A program made the translations under genes and the position numbers. Below the pieces are notes generated by a model, which had not been told where the DNA came from, did no database searches, and worked only from the letters and a program-made list of their open reading frames with translations. Positions 8,459-18,394 of a DNA stretch of 64,000 nt are shown in pieces (within the stretch, counting starts at the first letter, position 1; every line of letters begins with the position of its first letter). The stretch is from an uncultured Gammaproteobacteria bacterium (lineage in GTDB: Bacteria > Pseudomonadota > Gammaproteobacteria > Arenicellales > JAANXG01): assembly GCA_947258785.1 (NCBI GenBank), contig CAMYJT010000001.1:62001-126000 (forward strand), read 5' to 3'.

Positions 8459-9541
8459 TTAGGCGCTCATCCGCACCGGTTGGCGGCGGCGGCCCCAGTG
8501 ACCCGGCGAACCGTCAAACACACCCGCGCAGCGTGTCCCGCAACGCCGGCAGTGCCCGATCTCGTCCAATGTCCATTCTTTCAATTGATACCAGTCTCGA
8601 CCGATAAGCATGGTACCGCATTGATGGCAGTACGTACTGCCGCCGCTCGCATCATGGACATTGCCGGTGTAGGCGTAGCGCACACCATTTTGATTGGCAA
8701 CGCGTCTGGCCATTGTGAGCGTTTGCGGCGGGGTGCTGGGCTTGTCGAGCATTTTCCAGTCCGGGTGAAATGCAGTGAAGTGCATCGGCACATCCGGTCC
8801 CAGGTTCTCGAAAACCCACTTGGTCATTTGGTGGAGTTCCTGCTCCGAATCGTTTTCGCCCGGAATCAATAAAGTCGTTAACTCCAGCCACACCTCAGTT
8901 TCCTGCTTGATGTACTGCAGAGTCTCCAGCACCGGCTGCAAGCTAGCGCCACAAATGTTTTTGTAAAAACGCTCCGTGAAGGCCTTCAGATCAACGTTGG
9001 CGGCGTCCATAAATCGGAAAAACTCTTCCCGCGGTTGTGGGCACACATAACCGGCCGTCACCGCCACCGTCCGGACGCCCCGTTCCCGGCAAGCCTGAGC
9101 GATGTCGATGGCGTACTCGTGAAAGATAACCGGATCATTGTAGGTGAATGCCACGCTGGCGCATCGCCTGTCGCTAGCAACTTGGCTGATCTGCTCCGGT
9201 GTCGCGCTGTCGGCCAGGGTGTCGAACTCACGTGACTTGCTGATGTCCCAGTTCTGGCAGAATTTGCAGGCCAGGTTACAACCCGCCGTTCCGAACGACA
9301 ACACACTGGTTCCGGGCAGGAAATGATTGAGCGGCTTCTTTTCAATGGGATCAATGCAAAAGCCGCTGGAACGGCCGTACGTGGTCAGGACGATCTGATC
9401 GTCTTGCCGCATGCGCACAAAACACAATCCCCGCTGACCGTCACGCAAACGGCAGAATCGAGGGCACAGGTCGCACTGGATTCGACCATCGTCCAACACG
9501 TGCCAGTAGCTGGTGGGGACCGTATCGGCGAGGGCGTGCAT
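8459..9541 (-). CDS. amrS: AmmeMemoRadiSam system radical SAM enzyme
   Basis: A 360-residue radical S-adenosylmethionine enzyme related to pyruvate formate-lyase activating enzymes. The Fe-S cysteines are in AGCNLACKFCQNWDISKS near residues 86-103. Additional Cys pairs at the N-terminus (CDLCPRFC) and C-terminus (CHQCGT, CRRCGTRC) suggest extra metal sites. It is one arm of the AmmeMemoRadiSam set, in which AmrS, a MEMO protein and an AMMECR1 protein co-occur across bacteria and archaea. The neighbouring divergent gene encodes the other two parts as a fusion, which supports the identification strongly. The biochemical product of the set is not settled to my knowledge. Confidence 0.92.
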   Translation of the reverse strand: MHALADTVPTSYWHVLDDGRIQCDLCPRFCRLRDGQRGLCFVRMRQDDQIVLTTYGRSSGFCIDPIEKKPLNHFLPGTSVLSFGTAGCNLACKFCQNWDISKSREFDTLADSATPEQISQVASDRRCASVAFTYNDPVIFHEYAIDIAQACRERGVRTVAVTAGYVCPQPREEFFRFMDAANVDLKAFTERFYKNICGASLQPVLETLQYIKQETEVWLELTTLLIPGENDSEQELHQMTKWVFENLGPDVPMHFTAFHPDWKMLDKPSTPPQTLTMARRVANQNGVRYAYTGNVHDASGGSTYCHQCGTMLIGRDWYQLKEWTLDEIGHCRRCGTRCAGVFDGSPGHWGRRRQPVRMSA

Positions 9542-9659
9542 ACAGGAATTGTGGGGTCGAATGAAGGCTACTTCAAGCGCAACGGTCGAGCCGTGCGCCG
9601 CTTATCGGTAGAATCAGGCAATATCCGGAGATCTCATCAAAGGTGGAGGTCACGCCGAC

Positions 9660-11018
9660 ATGATCACAAACACCAGGCGCCCCGCCGTGGCGGGCACTTT
9701 TTACACCGACGATCCCACCCGTTTGCAGCAGCAGGTGGACGAGTATCTAAGCTGCGCCAAGCCATCGCATAACGTTCCGAAAGCGATCATCGCGCCTCAT
9801 GCTGGTTATATGTATTCGGGTCCGATTGCCGGCTCAGCGTACGCCGCGATCGTACCTCTGCGCAATGTTGTCAAGCGGGTGGTGTTGTTGGGTCCTGCGC
9901 ACCGCGTCTACGTCAACGGGGTAGCCGCGACTACGGCCCACTGGTTTGCGTCACCGTTGGGAAAGATTCCAGTGGACCACGAAGTCACTAAACGGTTGGT
10001 TCACGAACTGGATTTTGTATTTTATCTGGATGATGCCCATGCCCAGGAACACAGTTTGGAGGTACAGTTGCCATTCCTGCAGACGGTGCTGGAACAATTC
10101 ACACTGGTGCCGTTCGCCGTCGGGCACGCTCAACCGGCGAAGATCGAGCAGCTGCTCGACCGCTTGTGGGGCGGGCCCGAGACCCTCATTGTGATCAGTT
10201 CGGACCTCAGTCACTACCACGACTACCGCGCCGCTCAAGAACTCGATCGCTGCACGACTGGCTTTATAGAACAGCAGGATGACACAGGCCTCACCGGTGA
10301 ACATGCGTGTGGCCAGATTCCGATCAGCGGACTGCTGCGCGTCAGCAGGCGCAAAGGTCTGGCGGTGGAGACCTTGGACACCCGCAACTCCGGCGATACC
10401 GCCGGTCCCCGGGACCGGGTCGTGGGGTACGGCGCCTATCTGCTGCACCCGTCTGCAGCGGTGTCTCTCATCGCGCAGTCGGACCGCAAACGGCTCACCG
10501 ACTTGGCCATGAAATCCATCGAGCACGGCGTGGAGCACGGTGTGCCGATACCGGTGGACCTAAACGATTGGCCGGCACCACTGCAGAAGCGCCGGGCCAC
10601 ATTTGTAACCCTCAAACAGCAGGACAAGTTGCGTGGGTGTATCGGCACGCTGTCGGCCAACCGCCCACTGGTCGAAGACATTGCCGACAATGCGTTTGCC
10701 GCGGCATTTCGGGATCCCCGTTTTTCGAAAGTCACCACCACGGATCTCAAGGATCTGCGTGCCCATCTATCAGTGCTGTCCGCTCCTGAGCCTATCGAAT
10801 TTCAATCCAAACAGGAGCTCATCGCCCAATTGCGGCCCGGTGTCGACGGCTTGATAGTGACGGAGGGCGAACACCGGGGAACGTTTCTACCGAGCGTATG
10901 GACCAACATTCCCGTGCCCGAAACGTTTCTGAAGCAATTAATGCGAAAGGCAGGCCTCGCTGCCGACTACTGGTCCGACACCGTCAGGATTGAACGATAT
11001 TCGGCTGAATCGTGGTGA
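9660..11018 (+). CDS. AmmeMemoRadiSam proteins B and A fused (MEMO-AMMECR1)
   Basis: The 452-residue protein combines a MEMO domain (about residues 1-265; APHAGYMYSGPIAGSAY near 37-53, DAHAQEHSLEVQLPFLQ near 124-140, SSDLSHYHDY near 180) with an AMMECR1 domain (about 275-452; LRGCIGTLSA, FRDPRFS and ISVLS-like strands). MEMO proteins are related to non-haem iron dioxygenases. AMMECR1 contains the conserved L-R-G-C-I-G motif. Fusion shows the two act together, and the divergent amrS completes the set. AGGTGGAGGT nine bases before the ATG supports the start. Substrate unknown. Confidence 0.93.
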   Translation: MITNTRRPAVAGTFYTDDPTRLQQQVDEYLSCAKPSHNVPKAIIAPHAGYMYSGPIAGSAYAAIVPLRNVVKRVVLLGPAHRVYVNGVAATTAHWFASPLGKIPVDHEVTKRLVHELDFVFYLDDAHAQEHSLEVQLPFLQTVLEQFTLVPFAVGHAQPAKIEQLLDRLWGGPETLIVISSDLSHYHDYRAAQELDRCTTGFIEQQDDTGLTGEHACGQIPISGLLRVSRRKGLAVETLDTRNSGDTAGPRDRVVGYGAYLLHPSAAVSLIAQSDRKRLTDLAMKSIEHGVEHGVPIPVDLNDWPAPLQKRRATFVTLKQQDKLRGCIGTLSANRPLVEDIADNAFAAAFRDPRFSKVTTTDLKDLRAHLSVLSAPEPIEFQSKQELIAQLRPGVDGLIVTEGEHRGTFLPSVWTNIPVPETFLKQLMRKAGLAADYWSDTVRIERYSAESW

Positions 11019-11048
11019 TGACCCGGCCAGCGGCACTCGCCAAAGCCG

Positions 11049-11687
11049 TCACCTAGGAATCTTCTTCTTCCCTTCGATCCAATTGATCAGCGGGCGCCAT
11101 TGCTTGATGTCCTCAACAACCGCCGACGGTGCCATTTCGAAGACACCGACACCGCGCTCTGCGGCCCGAACATAGTTCTGGGTGTCGCGAAGAGAGGTTA
11201 CGAACGGGATTTCAAGGCTCTTTAAAAACCTCTCGAGTTGATGATAGACGATGGTGTTTTCGCGTACGCGATTGGCCACCACCCCGACCAGTTTTTTGCT
11301 CTGGCGGAGATGGCCTTGCACTAATAAGTCGCCGACGAAGTGCGCCGCTGCACGAATATCGATCGGGGATGGCAGGACCGGTATCACCACCGCCTGGGTG
11401 AGCTTCATCAATTCCACGACTTTCTCGGTTTTGGACCGAGCCGGAACGTCGAAGATCACCCGCCTCGTCTCGTCGGGCAGAGAGACCTCACCGCCCAACG
11501 CCGACAAACCGTAGATGGGCGCAAAGTTTTCCGGTCTTGCGTTTAACCATTCCAGAGACGATTGTTGAGGATCGACGTCGACAAGGGCGGTTGGCACTCC
11601 CCAGACGCCGTAGTAAGTGGCGAGATTAGTGGCGATAGTCGTTTTTCCGCAGCCGCCTTTGGGATTAACCACGAGTATCGACCGCAT
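11049..11687 (-). CDS. ParA/MinD-family ATPase
   Basis: A 212-residue deviant-Walker ATPase. The N-terminal VVNPKGGCGKTTIATNLA contains the K-G-G-x-G-K-T P-loop with the signature lysine, and ALVDVDPQQSS is the switch region. Compact orphan ParA proteins of this type position protein cargo or complexes rather than plasmids. No parB or parS-like partner is next to it, so it is likely an orphan. The ATG at 11687 is preceded by GAGGAGACAAT, so the longer form from 11741 is rejected. Downstream is the end of the MEMO-AMMECR1 gene (convergent). Confidence 0.87.
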   Translation of the reverse strand: MRSILVVNPKGGCGKTTIATNLATYYGVWGVPTALVDVDPQQSSLEWLNARPENFAPIYGLSALGGEVSLPDETRRVIFDVPARSKTEKVVELMKLTQAVVIPVLPSPIDIRAAAHFVGDLLVQGHLRQSKKLVGVVANRVRENTIVYHQLERFLKSLEIPFVTSLRDTQNYVRAAERGVGVFEMAPSAVVEDIKQWRPLINWIEGKKKIPR

Positions 11688-11777
11688 TATTGTCTCCTCG
11701 GCTGGTGTTTTTATGTTTTCGCCCGCGGGAGTGTAGCACAATCCAGTCTATCGCGACCTCGCCGCCGAGGCGGGGGG

Positions 11778-12641
11778 CTACAGATAACTCAGCGCCATTC
11801 CGACAAAGATCGCGGCGCCATACCACGCATTGTTCAGAAACGCCTGGAAACAACGGCGCCTCGCCCGCTCGCGTATTAGTAATTGCTGATAAAGGGCGAA
11901 CCCAGCGGCTGCGGTCACGCCCGCATAATAATAAGCGTTCAGCCCCTGTCGAACGCCCAGGTCAATCAACAAGATCAGGCTGAGCGCTTGAAATACACCG
12001 CACATGACGCGATCGTAGCGGCCAAACAAAATCGCCGTCGATTTGACTCCGATGCGGATGTCATCGTCACGATCCACCATTGCGTACATCGTGTCGTAGG
12101 CCGCCACCCAGAACAGATTCGCCGCCACTAGCCACCATAATATTGACGGTAGGCTGTTGACCTGTGCGGCAAAGGCCATGGGGATACTCCAGGAGAACGC
12201 CGCGCCCAGGACAAATTGCGGAAAATGCGTAAATCGCTTGGTAAACGGATACCAAGCGACCAGCACAGCACCCACCAAGGCCAAGACGATCGTCAAGCGG
12301 GTCAAGGTCAAGACCAATGCAAAAGCCATCGCACCCAGGACAAGCGCTAGTAACAAGGCCTCCGTAGCCGTTACCCGCCCGGCAGCGATGGGCCGCGTAC
12401 GGGTGCGTTCGACATGAGAGTCGAAATGCCGGTCGGCGAAATCGTTGATCACGCAGCCGGCGGAGCGCATTACAAATACGCCGACGATAAACACCGTGAG
12501 TATCCAGGGATCCGGCTGACCCGCCGACGCCAACCACAGTCCCCAGAGGGTCGGCCACAATAATAGAAAGGTTCCAATCGGCCGGTCGATACGCATCAAC
12601 AAGGCGTACTGAGTGAGGCGGTCGATCAATCGCTCAAACAT
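11778..12641 (-). CDS. ubiA: 4-hydroxybenzoate polyprenyltransferase
   Basis: A 287-residue membrane prenyltransferase for ubiquinone synthesis; it attaches the polyprenyl chain to 4-hydroxybenzoate. The first Asp-rich motif appears as NDFADRHFDSHVERTRTRPIAAG (residues about 63-85) and the second as DTMYAMVDRDDDIRIGVKST near residue 190, which bind the Mg-diphosphate. Around eight membrane segments are visible. The ATG at 12641 overlaps the recG stop by 8 bases, so the two are translationally coupled; the longer reading frame upstream lies within recG and is not needed. Confidence 0.93.
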   Translation of the reverse strand: MFERLIDRLTQYALLMRIDRPIGTFLLLWPTLWGLWLASAGQPDPWILTVFIVGVFVMRSAGCVINDFADRHFDSHVERTRTRPIAAGRVTATEALLLALVLGAMAFALVLTLTRLTIVLALVGAVLVAWYPFTKRFTHFPQFVLGAAFSWSIPMAFAAQVNSLPSILWWLVAANLFWVAAYDTMYAMVDRDDDIRIGVKSTAILFGRYDRVMCGVFQALSLILLIDLGVRQGLNAYYYAGVTAAAGFALYQQLLIRERARRRCFQAFLNNAWYGAAIFVGMALSYL

Positions 12642-14787
12642 TCGCGTAATCCTCTCCGCGCCCCACCCACCGGGACACCAACGCCGACGCCGTCTCCGGT
12701 TGATGGGCGAGCAGCTCGCGGCCAACGCGCTCGACCTGCGGCAACAGAGTGCGGTCGCGGATCAGGTCGGCGACCATCAGGCGCGTCAGCCCAGCTTGTC
12801 TCGTACCCATTAGCTCACCCGGTCCGCGCAATTCCAGATCTTTACGTGATATTTCAAATCCATCCGTGGTGTCGCGCAACACAGCCAGCCTGGTTCTGGC
12901 GTCCAGACCCAAAGGCGGTTTGTAGAGCAGGACACAGCAGGCCTGCTCACTGCCACGGCCCACCCGCCCACGCAATTGATGTAACTGCGCGAGTCCCAGG
13001 CGTTCGGCGTTGTCGATTACCATCAGGCTGGCATTCGGCACATCGACGCCAACTTCAATGACGGTTGTAGCGACCAGTAAATCGACCTCGCCGTTGCGGA
13101 AGCACTGCATGACCACCTCTTTGTCCTGCGCCTTCATACGTCCATGGGCCAGTCCGACACGCAGGTCCGGCAGTGACCGAGCCAGGTCGGCCTCTGTCTC
13201 AGTGGCCGCCTGAACTTCCAGGGCTTCTGACTCATCTATGATGGGGCAGACCCAATACGCCTGTCGGCCCTGGGTGCATGCGGCGTGAACCCTGGCTACC
13301 ACCTCCGCCCGACGCGTCTCCGGAAGCACAACGGTCTCCACCGGTTGCCGCCCGGGCGGCAACTGGTCGACACTCGAGACATCGAGGTCTGCATAAAAAG
13401 TCATTGCCAAAGTGCGGGGAATCGGGGTAGCGGTCATCACCAGCTGGTGCGGCATCCGTGCGGCCGTTTTCCCCTTGTCCCGCAGTGCAAGTCGTTGGCC
13501 AACGCCGAATCTGTGCTGCTCATCGACCACCGCCAACCCCAGATTCTGGAACCGTACAACCCCTTGAAACAAGGCGTGCGTACCAACAACCACCTGGGCG
13601 CGGCCGGACTCCAGCTTGTCCATTAGTGCAGACCTTTGACCCGATGGAACGCGGCCGGTCAACCAGTCCACCTGCACACCCAATGGCGCGAACCAGCCGG
13701 CAATGGTCTTGTAGTGCTGCTCCGCGAGCAGCTCCGTAGGTGCCATCACCGCGACCTGGCTGCCGTTGTCGATCGCCCAGGCGATTGCGGCCCCGGCAAC
13801 CACAGTCTTACCGGACCCGACGTCACCTTGCACCAAGCGCAACATCGGCTCGGGTCGACGGAGGTCTGCGAGAATTTCGTCGATCACTCTGCGCTGCGCG
13901 TGCGTCGGATCAAAGCCCAGGCACCGCAAAAATACCTGCAACAATCCCCGGTCCTCGCTCATGGCAGGTGCCAGATGGGACCGGCGGCGCTGACGGGCAA
14001 TCCGTAAACTCAAGTGGTACGCCAGCATTTCCTCGAACGCGAGCCGTTGCTGAAACGGGTGTGTGCCGGCATACAATCGTTCGGTGTCGGTGTCCACAGG
14101 GGGACGATGAATCTTCTGCAGGGCCTCCTGGAGTGTTGGATAGTCGAGCTCGTGGAGCACAGAACCGGGAAGGAGTTCGACGACCCGTCCTAGATGCCGA
14201 TTCAAGACTTCACCGGTCAAGCGGCGCAGCTTCCCCTGTCCCAGGCCGTCCGTAGATGGATAGATCGGAGTCAGACCCTCAGCACCGTCGATCTTTGGTT
14301 CTTCGTCTGTAACCCGATACTCGGGATGCACCATCTCCAATGTAGTGGCACCTCTGCGCAACTCGCCGAAACACTTTACCCAGCGGCCCTGGCGGAGTTG
14401 ATTCTTCTGGGCTGCAGTAAAATAAAACAAGCGCATGGTCATGGCACCGGTGCCGTCACTGAACCGGCACAACAGGCTACGACGACGGCCGAATGAGACG
14501 GCGGTGTGTTCAATACGTGCTACGACTACGACTTGTTGTCCCGCCCGCCCGGCGCCGATCGGCGTCACCTTGGTTCTGTCCTGATAGCGGCTAGGCAGAT
14601 GGAACAACAAATCCTGGACCGTTCGTATGCCGAGGCGGGCAAGCTTCAAAGCAATGTGCCGGCCGACCCCCGGAAGCTCGGTGACCGGAAGCTCTGCCGG
14701 CCTGAGACGGGCGGCTAACGATGCGCTTTCGGTAGTCTTGGCAGGCACCACGTGATCGCGACGAGTCAAGCGCTGGCGGGTTTCCAC
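12634..14787 (-). CDS. recG: ATP-dependent DNA helicase RecG
   Basis: A 717-residue superfamily-2 helicase that reverses stalled replication forks and migrates Holliday junctions. The wedge (OB) domain is N-terminal (about 60-150). Walker A is VQGDVGSGKTVVAG near 314-327, the Walker B box is VVDEQHRFGVGQR near 415-427, and the C-terminal helicase part has VATTVIEVGVDVPNAS and QLRGRVGRG. The start is GTG at 14787, with AGAGG upstream. It sits between ridA and ubiA on the same strand and overlaps ubiA. Confidence 0.96.
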   Translation of the reverse strand: METRQRLTRRDHVVPAKTTESASLAARLRPAELPVTELPGVGRHIALKLARLGIRTVQDLLFHLPSRYQDRTKVTPIGAGRAGQQVVVVARIEHTAVSFGRRRSLLCRFSDGTGAMTMRLFYFTAAQKNQLRQGRWVKCFGELRRGATTLEMVHPEYRVTDEEPKIDGAEGLTPIYPSTDGLGQGKLRRLTGEVLNRHLGRVVELLPGSVLHELDYPTLQEALQKIHRPPVDTDTERLYAGTHPFQQRLAFEEMLAYHLSLRIARQRRRSHLAPAMSEDRGLLQVFLRCLGFDPTHAQRRVIDEILADLRRPEPMLRLVQGDVGSGKTVVAGAAIAWAIDNGSQVAVMAPTELLAEQHYKTIAGWFAPLGVQVDWLTGRVPSGQRSALMDKLESGRAQVVVGTHALFQGVVRFQNLGLAVVDEQHRFGVGQRLALRDKGKTAARMPHQLVMTATPIPRTLAMTFYADLDVSSVDQLPPGRQPVETVVLPETRRAEVVARVHAACTQGRQAYWVCPIIDESEALEVQAATETEADLARSLPDLRVGLAHGRMKAQDKEVVMQCFRNGEVDLLVATTVIEVGVDVPNASLMVIDNAERLGLAQLHQLRGRVGRGSEQACCVLLYKPPLGLDARTRLAVLRDTTDGFEISRKDLELRGPGELMGTRQAGLTRLMVADLIRDRTLLPQVERVGRELLAHQPETASALVSRWVGRGEDYANV

Positions 14788-14805
14788 ACCACGGCAGACC
14801 TCTTA

Positions 14806-15207
14806 TTACGGGCCTAGGTCCTCTTCGGTCAACTCGATGATGGCGTCTATCTCGATTTGCGCATCCTTGGGTAAGGATGCGACTCCGATTGCCGCGCGTG
14901 CGGGATACGGTTTTTTAAAAAATTCTTCCATGACGTCGTTCACCGCCGGAAAATTATTCAGGTCGACGAGGAACACATTCAGTTTAACGACATCCGAGAG
15001 CGAACCGCCGGCAGCCTCTGCCACCGCCTGCACATTCTTCAGTACGCGCCTTGCCTGCGAGCGAAATCCACCTACAACCAGTTGCATTGTCGAGGGATCC
15101 AGGGGTATCTGCCCGGATACGTAAACCGTGGTGCCAACCTTCACCGCCTGAGAATAGGTTCCAATGGCGCTCGGCGCACCGTTGGCTCGTATAGTCACTC
15201 GCGACAT
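14806..15207 (-). CDS. ridA: RidA family enamine/imine deaminase
   Basis: A 133-residue Rid-family protein. The active-site arginine is Arg104 in the YPARAAIGVASLP segment, and the C-terminal IEIDAIIEL strand with its acidic residue is present. RidA hydrolyses reactive 2-aminoacrylate and related imines made by PLP enzymes and works as a cytosolic trimer. GGGGGAGTATACAT before the ATG is a strong ribosome site. It sits between spoT and recG, a common gammaproteobacterial order. Confidence 0.93.
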   Translation of the reverse strand: MSRVTIRANGAPSAIGTYSQAVKVGTTVYVSGQIPLDPSTMQLVVGGFRSQARRVLKNVQAVAEAAGGSLSDVVKLNVFLVDLNNFPAVNDVMEEFFKKPYPARAAIGVASLPKDAQIEIDAIIELTEEDLGP

Positions 15208-15228
15208 ATGTATACTCCCCCCAGCCCG

Positions 15229-17415
15229 CTAACCTTTGGCGCGAGATAATCGCAACACCGACGGCTCACCGCGGATTTGGCGCATGATCTGCGCCAAGTG
15301 GCGCCGATGCCCAACCTCTATGGTGAAGCGTATGCTTGGAATTTGACCATCCCGCTCGTCGACGGTGACATTGTTGATGTTGGACTCCTGCTCGGCGATG
15401 ATGGTGGCAATACGCGCCAGCACTCCTCGCCGGTTGTGAACATCCACGCGAAGATTTACCGCAAAACCCCCGCTTATGTTTTCGTCCCACTCTACCGGCA
15501 CCCACTTGTCCGGCTGTTTCTCATAACCCTTGGCATTCGGGCAGGCGGCGGTATGCACGACAATGCCGCGCCCGGAAGTAAAAAAGCCGGTGATGGTGTC
15601 ACCGGGAATTGGGCTGCAGCAACGCGCGTAATGAATGAGCATGCCCTCGGAGCCGCGTATCGCCAGTGGTGAATCCTGCGCCTGACCGGCATCCTGATCG
15701 CGCCGCGTCGGCGGCGGCAACAGCTGCTTTGCCACCATCGACGGCATACGTTTACCGAGGCCGATATCCGCCAACAGGTCCTCCCAGTTGTCCACGCCGA
15801 TGGTGTCGAGGAGATTGCGCCGCTGCTCGTCAGTGAGCTTTTTGCGCCCGAATCGCCGGGTCTTGACGGCCCGGTCGAGCAAACGTTTACCCAGATCGAC
15901 CGCCTGATAACGTTGTTGACTCTTGAGATAGTGCCGAATCGTAGCACGCGCCTTGCTGGTCACCGCATAATTTAACCACGCGGCGGTGGGTCGCGAAGTA
16001 TCAGAGGTGATGATTTCAACGCGATCACCGTTGTTGAGAACCGACGGGAGTGAAGCCAGTTCGCGATTTACCCGCGCACCGGCACAGCGATTCCCAATGT
16101 CGGTATGGACGGCGTAGGCGAAATCCAGGGCGGTGGCCCCGCGCGGCAGCTTCTTGATCTCCCCTTTCGGGGTGAATACATACACCTCGTCCGGAAACAG
16201 GTCGATTTTCAGGTGTTCGAGGAACTCGCCCGGGTTGCCGGCTTGTTGTTGCGTATCCAGCAAATCAAGCAGCCACTGCCGTGCGAGTTGCCGCGACTTG
16301 ACGCTGGAATCACTGCCGGATTTGTATATCCAGTGGGCGGCCACACCTGCTTCGGCGATTCGATTCATATCGTCGGTGCGTATCTGGACCTCCAAAGACT
16401 CGCCGAAGGCGCCAAACACGACGGTGTGCAACGACTGATAACCATTGGCTTTGGGAATGGCGATGTAATCATTGAAACGGCCAGGGATGGGCTTATACAG
16501 ATTATGAATAACACCCAGGGCTCTGTAGCAGTCGTCAACGGTGCTAACAATTATTCTAAAACCGTATATATCGTACAGCTCGCTGAAAGATTTATGCTTC
16601 AGAGACATCTTTCTGTAAATGCTGTAGACGGTTTTCTTGCGTCCAATGACGGTCGCGTCCAGGCTGGACTGGGACAGCTCACGCTCCAGCGTGGTACGGA
16701 GTTTTTTCACCACCGATTTCCGGTTGCCCGCCCGTTTATTCAGCGCTTTGGCAATCGCATGGTACCGTTTTGGATACAATTGGTGAAAGCTGAGATCCTG
16801 GAGCTCCTGGCACCACTTGTGCAGTCCCAGTCGATTTGCAATCGGGGCATAAATATCCAAGGTTTGTTTGGCAATGTACCGGCGCTTGCCCGGCGGCAGC
16901 GCGTCCAGGGTTTGCATATTGTGCAGTCGATCCGCGAGCTTGATCAGGATGACGCGGATGTCACGCGACATCGCCATCAGCATTTTCCGGAAATTTTCCG
17001 CTTCCGCGTGCTCCTTGCTCTCGAATTCTATTTTGTTGATCTTGCTGACGCCGTCGACGAGATAAGCGACATCCTCGCCAAATTCATCGGCTATTTGTTC
17101 CTTAACGGTGGAAGTGTCTTCGATGACATCGTGCAGGATGGCGGCAATAATGCTGCGGCTATCCAAGCGCAGTTCGGACAGAATCTCAGCGACGGCTAAG
17201 GGATGAAGGATATACGGTTCACCGCTTTGGCGACGCTGTCCCTTGTGCGCCTGAGCGCCAAACAGGTAGGCACGATAAATATCATCGACCGCTTGTTCGT
17301 CGACATATTTCCCCACCTTGTTGCACAATACTTCGGCGGGCTTGATCGGAGATCGTGCGTTGCGTCGCGCACCGGCGCTACGCGGGCGTTTCCTCCTGAG
17401 CGCCGGTATCTGCAT
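15229..17415 (-). CDS. spoT: Bifunctional (p)ppGpp synthetase/hydrolase
   Basis: A RelA/SpoT-family protein of 728 residues. Residues about 60-180 form the HD hydrolase domain with the intact [11 protein letters not shown] motif. The synthetase domain follows (about 260-370, [10 protein letters not shown] and [21 protein letters not shown]), then TGS (about 410-470), a conserved Cys-His segment ([12 protein letters not shown]) and a C-terminal ACT domain. The intact HD motif indicates a functional hydrolase, so SpoT rather than RelA. The first codons overlap the 3' end of rpoZ by 38 bases; a start slightly further in is possible because the first 30 or so residues are unlike the family. Confidence 0.95.
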   Translation of the reverse strand: MQIPALRRKRPRSAGARRNARSPIKPAEVLCNKVGKYVDEQAVDDIYRAYLFGAQAHKGQRRQSGEPYILHPLAVAEILSELRLDSRSIIAAILHDVIEDTSTVKEQIADEFGEDVAYLVDGVSKINKIEFESKEHAEAENFRKMLMAMSRDIRVILIKLADRLHNMQTLDALPPGKRRYIAKQTLDIYAPIANRLGLHKWCQELQDLSFHQLYPKRYHAIAKALNKRAGNRKSVVKKLRTTLERELSQSSLDATVIGRKKTVYSIYRKMSLKHKSFSELYDIYGFRIIVSTVDDCYRALGVIHNLYKPIPGRFNDYIAIPKANGYQSLHTVVFGAFGESLEVQIRTDDMNRIAEAGVAAHWIYKSGSDSSVKSRQLARQWLLDLLDTQQQAGNPGEFLEHLKIDLFPDEVYVFTPKGEIKKLPRGATALDFAYAVHTDIGNRCAGARVNRELASLPSVLNNGDRVEIITSDTSRPTAAWLNYAVTSKARATIRHYLKSQQRYQAVDLGKRLLDRAVKTRRFGRKKLTDEQRRNLLDTIGVDNWEDLLADIGLGKRMPSMVAKQLLPPPTRRDQDAGQAQDSPLAIRGSEGMLIHYARCCSPIPGDTITGFFTSGRGIVVHTAACPNAKGYEKQPDKWVPVEWDENISGGFAVNLRVDVHNRRGVLARIATIIAEQESNINNVTVDERDGQIPSIRFTIEVGHRRHLAQIMRQIRGEPSVLRLSRAKG

Positions 17416-17677
17416 GCTCTATAGCCTCTTCGGTCTGCTCGCTGAGTAAGGCTTCCTCATCCGAGCCGATCGTATGTGTATCATTCTCTAAGATAGCCTT
17501 GGTGACCAGCCCTTCGGCAATTTCCCGTAGCGCAATGACTGTGGGTTTATCGTTTTCGATCGCCACCAGCGGTGAGGCGCCCAGCGCCAGTTGCCGGGCA
17601 CGCCGGGTCGCCACCAGTACCAATTGAAAACGATTGTCGACGTGCTGTAAGCAGTCCTCTACGGTAATTCTTGCCAT
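17378..17677 (-). CDS. rpoZ: RNA polymerase omega subunit
   Basis: A 99-residue protein with the omega core [20 protein letters not shown], the ARRARQL helix and [15 protein letters not shown]. Omega helps beta' fold and forms part of the ppGpp-binding site on RNA polymerase. The C-terminal 35 residues are rich in acidic residues and beyond the conserved core. The AGAGGTAGAGC ribosome site precedes the ATG. It lies between gmk and spoT, as in many gammaproteobacteria, and its end overlaps the spoT reading frame. Confidence 0.95.
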   Translation of the reverse strand: MARITVEDCLQHVDNRFQLVLVATRRARQLALGASPLVAIENDKPTVIALREIAEGLVTKAILENDTHTIGSDEEALLSEQTEEAIEHADTGAQEETPA

Positions 17678-17730
17678 GCTCTACCTCTTTTGGGCTGGTA
17701 GGTTTAGATATTAGATGTTGCCACAGGTGA

Positions 17731-18342
17731 TCACGCGGTGTCGCGTAACAATTCCGTGATATCAATGTGTACCGGCCGGCGTTCTTCCAGCCGCCCGCTG
17801 ATTATGGCGCTTAAGTCTCGCAACGCTTGGTCGAAATCATCGTTCACCACGACGTAATCGTACTCATTGTGATGGCGCATCTCTTCTGCCGCCTCCCGCA
17901 TCCTCAACGCGATCGCACTCTCCGGATCCCGGCCGCGCCCCCGCAGACGGGCCTCCAATTCCATCCGAGACGGCGGCAGTATGAAGATTCCACACGCGTC
18001 CGGCATTTGGGCGCGCACCTCTCTCGCCCCTTGCCAGTCGATATCGAGTATGACGTTCGTACCTGCGGATAGTAGTTCCTCAACTGTACTCCGCAAGGTA
18101 CCGTAGTAGTTGCCAAAAACCTGCGCATATTCCAGAAACTGCCTATCTGCAACCATGCGCTCGAACTGCTCCCGGTCGATAAAAAAGTAGTCGATACCAT
18201 CGATTTCGCCGTTCCGCCGCGATCGAGTAGTGTGAGACACCGACAGCACGGTATTGGACACCAAGCCCACCAGCGCTTTGGCAAGCGTCGTCTTTCCCGC
18301 GCCGGAGGGAGCGGAAACAATGAACAGATTCCCACGGGACAT
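17731..18342 (-). CDS. gmk: Guanylate kinase
   Basis: The 203-residue enzyme phosphorylates GMP to GDP with ATP. The P-loop is SAPSGAGKTT near residues 10-19; the GMP-binding segment SVSHTTRSRRNGEIDGIDYFF and ILDIDWQGA follow. Length matches the family when started at the ATG at 18342; an upstream extension to 18420 would add 26 atypical basic residues. It is upstream of rpoZ and spoT, linking it to guanine nucleotide metabolism. Confidence 0.95.
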   Translation of the reverse strand: MSRGNLFIVSAPSGAGKTTLAKALVGLVSNTVLSVSHTTRSRRNGEIDGIDYFFIDREQFERMVADRQFLEYAQVFGNYYGTLRSTVEELLSAGTNVILDIDWQGAREVRAQMPDACGIFILPPSRMELEARLRGRGRDPESAIALRMREAAEEMRHHNEYDYVVVNDDFDQALRDLSAIISGRLEERRPVHIDITELLRDTA

Positions 18343-18394
18343 CGCTGCTCGGGTGATACGATTGCGGATTGTTCGGCGAGCGGTTGTCCCTATT

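Noticed and set aside
16105..17199. A 364-residue open frame on the plus strand
   Set aside because: It lies wholly antisense to spoT, which is intact and strongly conserved. No ribosome site or recognisable motif.
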